Shown in pieces: positions 59,102 through 64,000 of a stretch of 64,000 nt of DNA. A program made the position numbers and the translations under genes. This stretch comes from Torreya grandis (Eukaryota > Streptophyta > Pinopsida > Cupressales > Taxaceae), in assembly GCA_037957365.1 (NCBI GenBank), contig JARHVA010000666.1:2109501-2173500 (forward strand). Direction: 5' to 3'. The notes under the pieces are model-generated. The model saw only the letters and a program-made list of their open reading frames with translations, had not been told where the DNA came from and did not search any database. The number at the start of each line of letters is the position of its first letter. The first letter of the stretch is position 1.

Positions 59102-60589
59102 AACCTCCCTACAAAGAGGCTTTTGTCCTCAAAAGTACCATGAATCCAATTGAACCTGTTACATGGCTTTCTACATCACACCATCAAATAGAACTCTACA
59201 AAAGGTCAACTATCCAAATGTGATTGTAACATGTATATAAAGAGTAAAAATAAACTTTGTATTCATTCTACCAAATGACTTGTTACCCAAAATTCATACT
59301 CTAGCAGCTTCTCTCAACCCCTGCACTACATAAAGGTTAAGGTATTCTCCTTGATATCACATAAGGGATATCATTGTGATACATACACCTAAAGATTTAT
59401 AAATAAATTACACATAGGTATACTTACATTTTACAAATGTTAGCCATTTATGGGTCTTAAATAGTACTCCTACATGATGTACATGATAAACGTACATGGG
59501 AGTAAAAGTAAGTTTGATATACAAACATTGCCCATATCATGGTCTGACTTAAAATGTATATATAAGTATAAAAATGTGCAATAAATTTTATCTAACCTAA
59601 GGTGAATAATGCACAATACTCATCATACCTAAGGATAATCAAGGGATCTGTAAACAATAAAATTAATTGTTGTGTCCCTCAAATATTTTCTTGTACCTAT
59701 CAAACTCCAATGTTAACTTGGAAAGTTTCCATAATAGATATTATTTACAAACTCACAAATATGCAAGTGTAAGTAAATTTCATTCAAAAGTGAGAAGAAA
59801 CCAAGTATTTTAAACCTGTCTTGAGGCTTCCTTCACCATCTAACTACTCCCTAGTTCATACCTATGAAGAAAACCATAGAATGAACCTATTGAGTATTGG
59901 ATAGTAAATGTTGGTGTTTAAAATTACTTCCTATAACTCTCAATAAATTCATGAAAACATAAACCAACTTATCAACTAGTTATAACTCAAATTCAAAGTG
60001 CAAAACATGTCCAATACTAAACATCACCTTTTTGCCATTTCCATATCTTACCATGGAATTGGTCTTTTCACTTGCTCCTATATTCAAGTACATAAGCATA
60101 TATAATATGATTAATAATAAGAAATAATACGGCTACACAATTAGCTAGCTAGACTAAAATATTGTGTCAATAACAATATGAAATTAGATCATAACCGTAT
60201 CTCATTCTGCCCTCTATGTAAGACTGGTAATCAAACTACAACTATTTCCTCTCGGATGTGCATCACTGAAAGTGCCTTACACTTTATCTGCATGCTTCCC
60301 AAGGAAGATAAGATATTACTTTAATAATATCATCTCACATCTCAAGTGACCATGTCTTGTGTTCTTCATCCACATTAATCCTACAAGGCTAGTGGTTCCA
60401 AAACTTGGCTGTCTGAAGCTTGTCTTCTTCCAGTGAATTGGAACACCTTCCAATTTCCCTTGACACTAGCCTCCCTACATGGTCAACTCAAAAAAAATAA
60501 TCATCAAGAAATAATCTGATAAAAACTCCAAACAAAAGTATATCAAAATTAAAGAAAGGTCCTATATTCACTTGCTTTGATACCAAATT
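59102..60589 (-). other. Interior of the giant-LTR element
   Basis: The 1488-bp interior contains no open frame with a recognisable domain. The primer-site-like sequence is at 60574-60585 (TGGTATCAAAGC on the minus strand; one base differs from the tRNA-Met type) and the polypurine tract is at 59104-59110. Confidence 0.8.
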
Positions 60590-63166
60590 TGATAGATAAA
60601 CTGGGTCTAAATAGTTTTTCATAAACGGATATTGAAATTATGAGAATGAATAAAAGTCCTTAGAAAAACTTGACTATTCATTTCCTAGCTTGAAACTCCC
60701 TGTTTTGCATCAAATTTGAACTTTTCATAATTCATTATATTATTTTGCTAAATTAATTCATGAACTAAATTAAAAGAAACTAGAATAAAATGAAAATGAA
60801 ATACTCAACACAAGATATGATAATGAAGTTGACCATTTGGACTACATATTTGGGTTCATAATTTAAACCAATCCATTAAAAGATGTAAATATAAATAATT
60901 TAAACTTACATCAAATGGATTTTTTAAACTTGTATCAATGTTGAATTATGACAGTGAAGGCCCACTTTGAAGCAATCATCCTTCATCAATAGCATTATAT
61001 TTCCTTTCTATTTGCAACAAGCAATATCTTCTCCATTCAGAGTATCTATAACACTCTAACAAATGGGCAATATCTAGTTCTCACAAACAACTATGTATAT
61101 CCCTCTATAGTCACTGACTTATAAAATAGAGGCAATTAAAATCATAGTTACCTGATAATAACCTTGTAACCATACACATCCCTCTAGGTACAAATAGAGG
61201 CAACAAAAATATGATTATTGGTCTCTATATCAATACAAATCTGTAATGCATAGCTCCCTTATCTACCACTTATAAGTAAATACCCAAAATTGGTCAGACA
61301 TTCATTTTACATCCATTCTTTGACTAACAACCATTCAAATAGAAAATATAAAGAAATATGATCTCATCTATCCAAGCATCATTCTATATTTCCAAACACA
61401 CAGCTCTACATATATACTTTCAGGGCCATAGGCTTTACATAATAGAAGAACATATTTATTTTCCCAGATCATACTATCTTCTCAAAATTAAAAATAGAAG
61501 ATAAATAGATATCTCACCTATATATCTTTCCTTCTTTCTGAGACTATATTCGATTTGCATACACTCAGTCTATAGCTTGTTTCATCCCATCTTGGGCCGC
61601 TTCTTGCAATATATGTCTACACCTTATAACATAATTACATGACCCAAAACATGTGTCATTCACTAAGATCAATGCATAAGCATCAACTTAGCTGGGCAAA
61701 TTGAACATGCATTTGGCATGGCCCAATAGCCTTACCAGATGGGCATAAACATCTATAAACTCAATCTACCTAGAATAAACTAGGCTTAGTCCATATTTAT
61801 GAAAAATATCATGTCAATGACTTTATAATCTTGGCCCCTTATCATTCATACACATCCCAATAACAAGCTTAGATGTTCCCATTGAATTCAATGCATACAT
61901 GATCACTTTTTGTATTTCTTTCATGGCTACAAATATAAGACCATATTAAAATAGAAGAAAACATAATAAATCAGTCTATAAATATATCCTTTTCCATGAC
62001 CCCTATGGCCTTTACAACATGCATGATGAAACCTTGTAGACATATCTTGTGTCAACCATGTGGATAAAATTACATGCCTTTACAAATGAAACACATCTAC
62101 AGACTTCTAAATATATAAAACATCCATCATCTTCATTTTTATGGGTTTCTACAGACACATATCTACAACTATATTTATTTCCACAACCTTTATTAATTCC
62201 ATCAAACCAAATAGAAGCATCCCCACATAGGCTCATTACTTATTTATGGCTACTTCAATGGTTAAAAGTTTGTTTCAAATAAAAAAGGTCTAGCCATTTT
62301 TTCATTCAGACCTACATAGGGTTTGATCTCCAAATTCAGTGGAGATAACACATATGCACCCATATCAGGGTCAACCCATTCTGTAGCAAGCCCATGTTTT
62401 TTTGGCACCCTCAGTCCAGCCATATTTTAGCAAATTTCCATAGACCATTGAATGCCTCATCTTAATTGGGCTTACCCCAAAAAAAATAGATGCCCCCCCT
62501 TTCAAGAGAACAAGCTTCACACCAAAATAAATCCCACAACTCTTTCCTCTTCTCACGACATTATTTTCCTTTTATGGACAAAGCCCCACATTTTCAAGAT
62601 AAAGATTATGCAATATTTTAAATAGGCTTTGTTATCCTTGTTATTGCATGGTTGTGGCCACGTATGACTTGTCTCCATTTTATTTGGAAATTTAATGGGA
62701 TATAACTTGACTTAGCAAGTAATTATGCCAAGTGTGAGTTATTGTAAACAAATAAAACCGACTATGAGTTGATAGGTGAATAAAATCGCTATCCAAGAAT
62801 AGCCAATGTTGAGTTGGAATAATAGAATGTTAATTTAGCACTCGAGTCAGATCTTGAGTTGAGCTAAGATATCAATGGAATGTATTCAAACTCAGGATGT
62901 GAGCCACCATCTGAGTTAGGTTGAATGGTGAGTTGGGTTGACTATCAAGTTGGGTTGACTATCGATTTGGGTTGACAACTTGTCAAATAGAGGATTTGGT
63001 GGTACTCCATGTGGTGGCCTAAGGTCCTAGCACATGGGCATCTTTAATTTCTCCTCATTATGGCAGAAAAGTCCCCCTCCATCATAAAAGTGGACTCCAT
63101 TGACTATGATCTCTGTAGTCGACCCTTTTATCGATGAAATAGTGACTCGAATAATCCTCTAGATCA
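60590..63166 (-). repeat. Right LTR (5' LTR in element orientation)
   Basis: The 2577-bp LTR is the partner of the left LTR. It includes a four-unit version of the GTTGGGTTGACTATC repeat at about 62915-62985, and a short insertion (GTACTCCATGTGGTGG region, about 63002-63018) absent from the left copy. Confidence 0.9.
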
Positions 63167-63171
63167 CCTTT

Positions 63172-64000
63172 AATGAATGAACTATAAAAATTTCTATAGT
63201 TAGTCACTTATAGATCCTTACAAGCCTCCAATAAATAGAAATAAATCAAAGAACCTAACTAAAATAGCATAAAAACATCCTAGTTCATGCATAAACTCTA
63301 CATTAAAGCACAAATTAGAGTCCTATAATGTTAGTGTTAATTAGTTAAACATAAATAAAGTGGAAGACCTTCAAATCAACTAGACACATTTACACAAAAA
63401 ATCAATTTTTCATTATTTTGACAAGGTTCATTTATAAATAGACTCAACCCTTCTAACAAACTAGGTAGAAGTATATATAAAATGGAGAGATGGGTCCTAC
63501 TTCCAAGAGGCTCAAGATCCCATTCTAGGCCATCATGGCCTAAAATGGTAAAATAAAATTATATAAAAAAATTCCTCATTCCAAAATAAAGAATACATAA
63601 TGAAATTCCATGGCCCACTAATGAGCATCGATGAGATGTCCAATGTGTACCACATCCTAATGGTTCTAACTCATCAACTTAAATACTTAAAATGCAAGCC
63701 ATTTTGCACTCAACATTGACATAATTATTATTGTATATTTCAATAAAAGATTACACAACTTACATATAAAGGGATTATTAAATTTCAAAGTAATATAACA
63801 AGAATAAAACAATATAACATGGCATGTTAGGAAGAGACAAATAGATTAGGTCTATTAAATAATTTGATTAACCAATGCATAAGATCCTACCACGTGGCAT
63901 GATCCTGTTTATGTGAATTATTGGAGAATTTTATAAAATTTTCCTCTACCTATTAGTCATGAATGAGTGGGATCCCACCACATGGCATGATATTGCTTAT
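63172..64000. other. AT-rich spacer at the window end
   Basis: No gene was seen. GATCCTACCACGTGGCATGA (63882) and GATCCCACCACATGGCATGA (63971) form an 89-bp-period repeat cut by the window end; the first contains a CACGTG word. Confidence 0.5.

Larger units (their letters stand above)
56520..63166 (-). mobile_element. LTR retrotransposon with 2.58-kb LTRs and a 1.49-kb non-coding interior
   Basis: Two long direct repeats, 56520-59101 and 60590-63166, flank an interior of 1488 bp. Orientation is minus: a primer-site-like TGGTATCAAAGC reads leftward from 60585, next to the inner end of the right LTR, and a polypurine tract AGGGAGG (59104-59110, minus strand) adjoins the inner end of the left LTR. 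Termini are TGATC...ATCA. The flanks are CCATT (56515-56519) and CCTTT (63167-63171), a 5-bp target duplication with one mismatch. No Gag or pol motif was seen in the interior, so the element is non-autonomous (LARD/TRIM-like, but with LTRs longer than the interior). The LTRs differ at many sites, so the insertion is old. Confidence 0.88.

Noticed and set aside
62012..62282. Opposed 74-77 aa frames in the right LTR
   Set aside because: They lie wholly inside a non-coding LTR, are not preserved in the left LTR, and overlap each other on opposite strands.

Overview
The window is AT-rich nuclear plant DNA. It holds one confidently recognised host gene, a 40S ribosomal protein S9 (uS4) gene, in a background of decayed retrotransposons, two DNA-transposon derivatives and many local tandem duplications. 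An 8.8-kb intron inside a short, highly expressed housekeeping gene, together with long low-density repeat-derived spacers, suggests a large-genome seed plant, possibly a gymnosperm. That taxonomic placement is inference.

Layout. 1-2527: right part of a minus-strand Ty1/copia-derived element, with interior, primer binding site and one 1.1-kb LTR. 2528-11200: old retroelement debris, including a copia-type Gag-like remnant at 5166-5478 and a minus-strand Ty3/gypsy protease remnant near 10.9-11.2 kb. 11.2-18.1 kb: AT-rich spacer with one copy of a dispersed LTR-like repeat. 18.18-27.85 kb: the RPS9 gene with telo-box motifs upstream, three coding exons and a giant second intron carrying a hAT deletion derivative (exact 8-bp target duplication) and a second TIR element. 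30.0-36.3 kb: a decayed Ty3/gypsy element with two direct copies of an LTR-like repeat, Gag traces between them and no recognisable pol. 39.1-39.8 kb: a Gag-like start followed by an array of 20-bp palindromes. 47.4-51.05 kb: two opposed copies of the same copia family as at the left edge. 53.0-54.9 kb: nested tandem repeats. 54.9-55.7 kb: minus-strand gypsy Gag remnant. 56.52-63.17 kb: a structurally complete LTR element with 2.58-kb LTRs and only a 1.49-kb non-coding interior.

The genes do not form a pathway. S9 is a cytosolic small-subunit protein; everything else recognised is selfish DNA or its remains. The most informative signals are the copia family, whose copies share the same disabling lesions and so probably moved in trans as a non-autonomous family; its GACGTC-rich repeats; the palindrome array at 39.5 kb; and the giant-LTR element. 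No CRISPR array, defence locus, rRNA gene or convincing tRNA gene was seen. All homology calls rest on motif recognition by eye.
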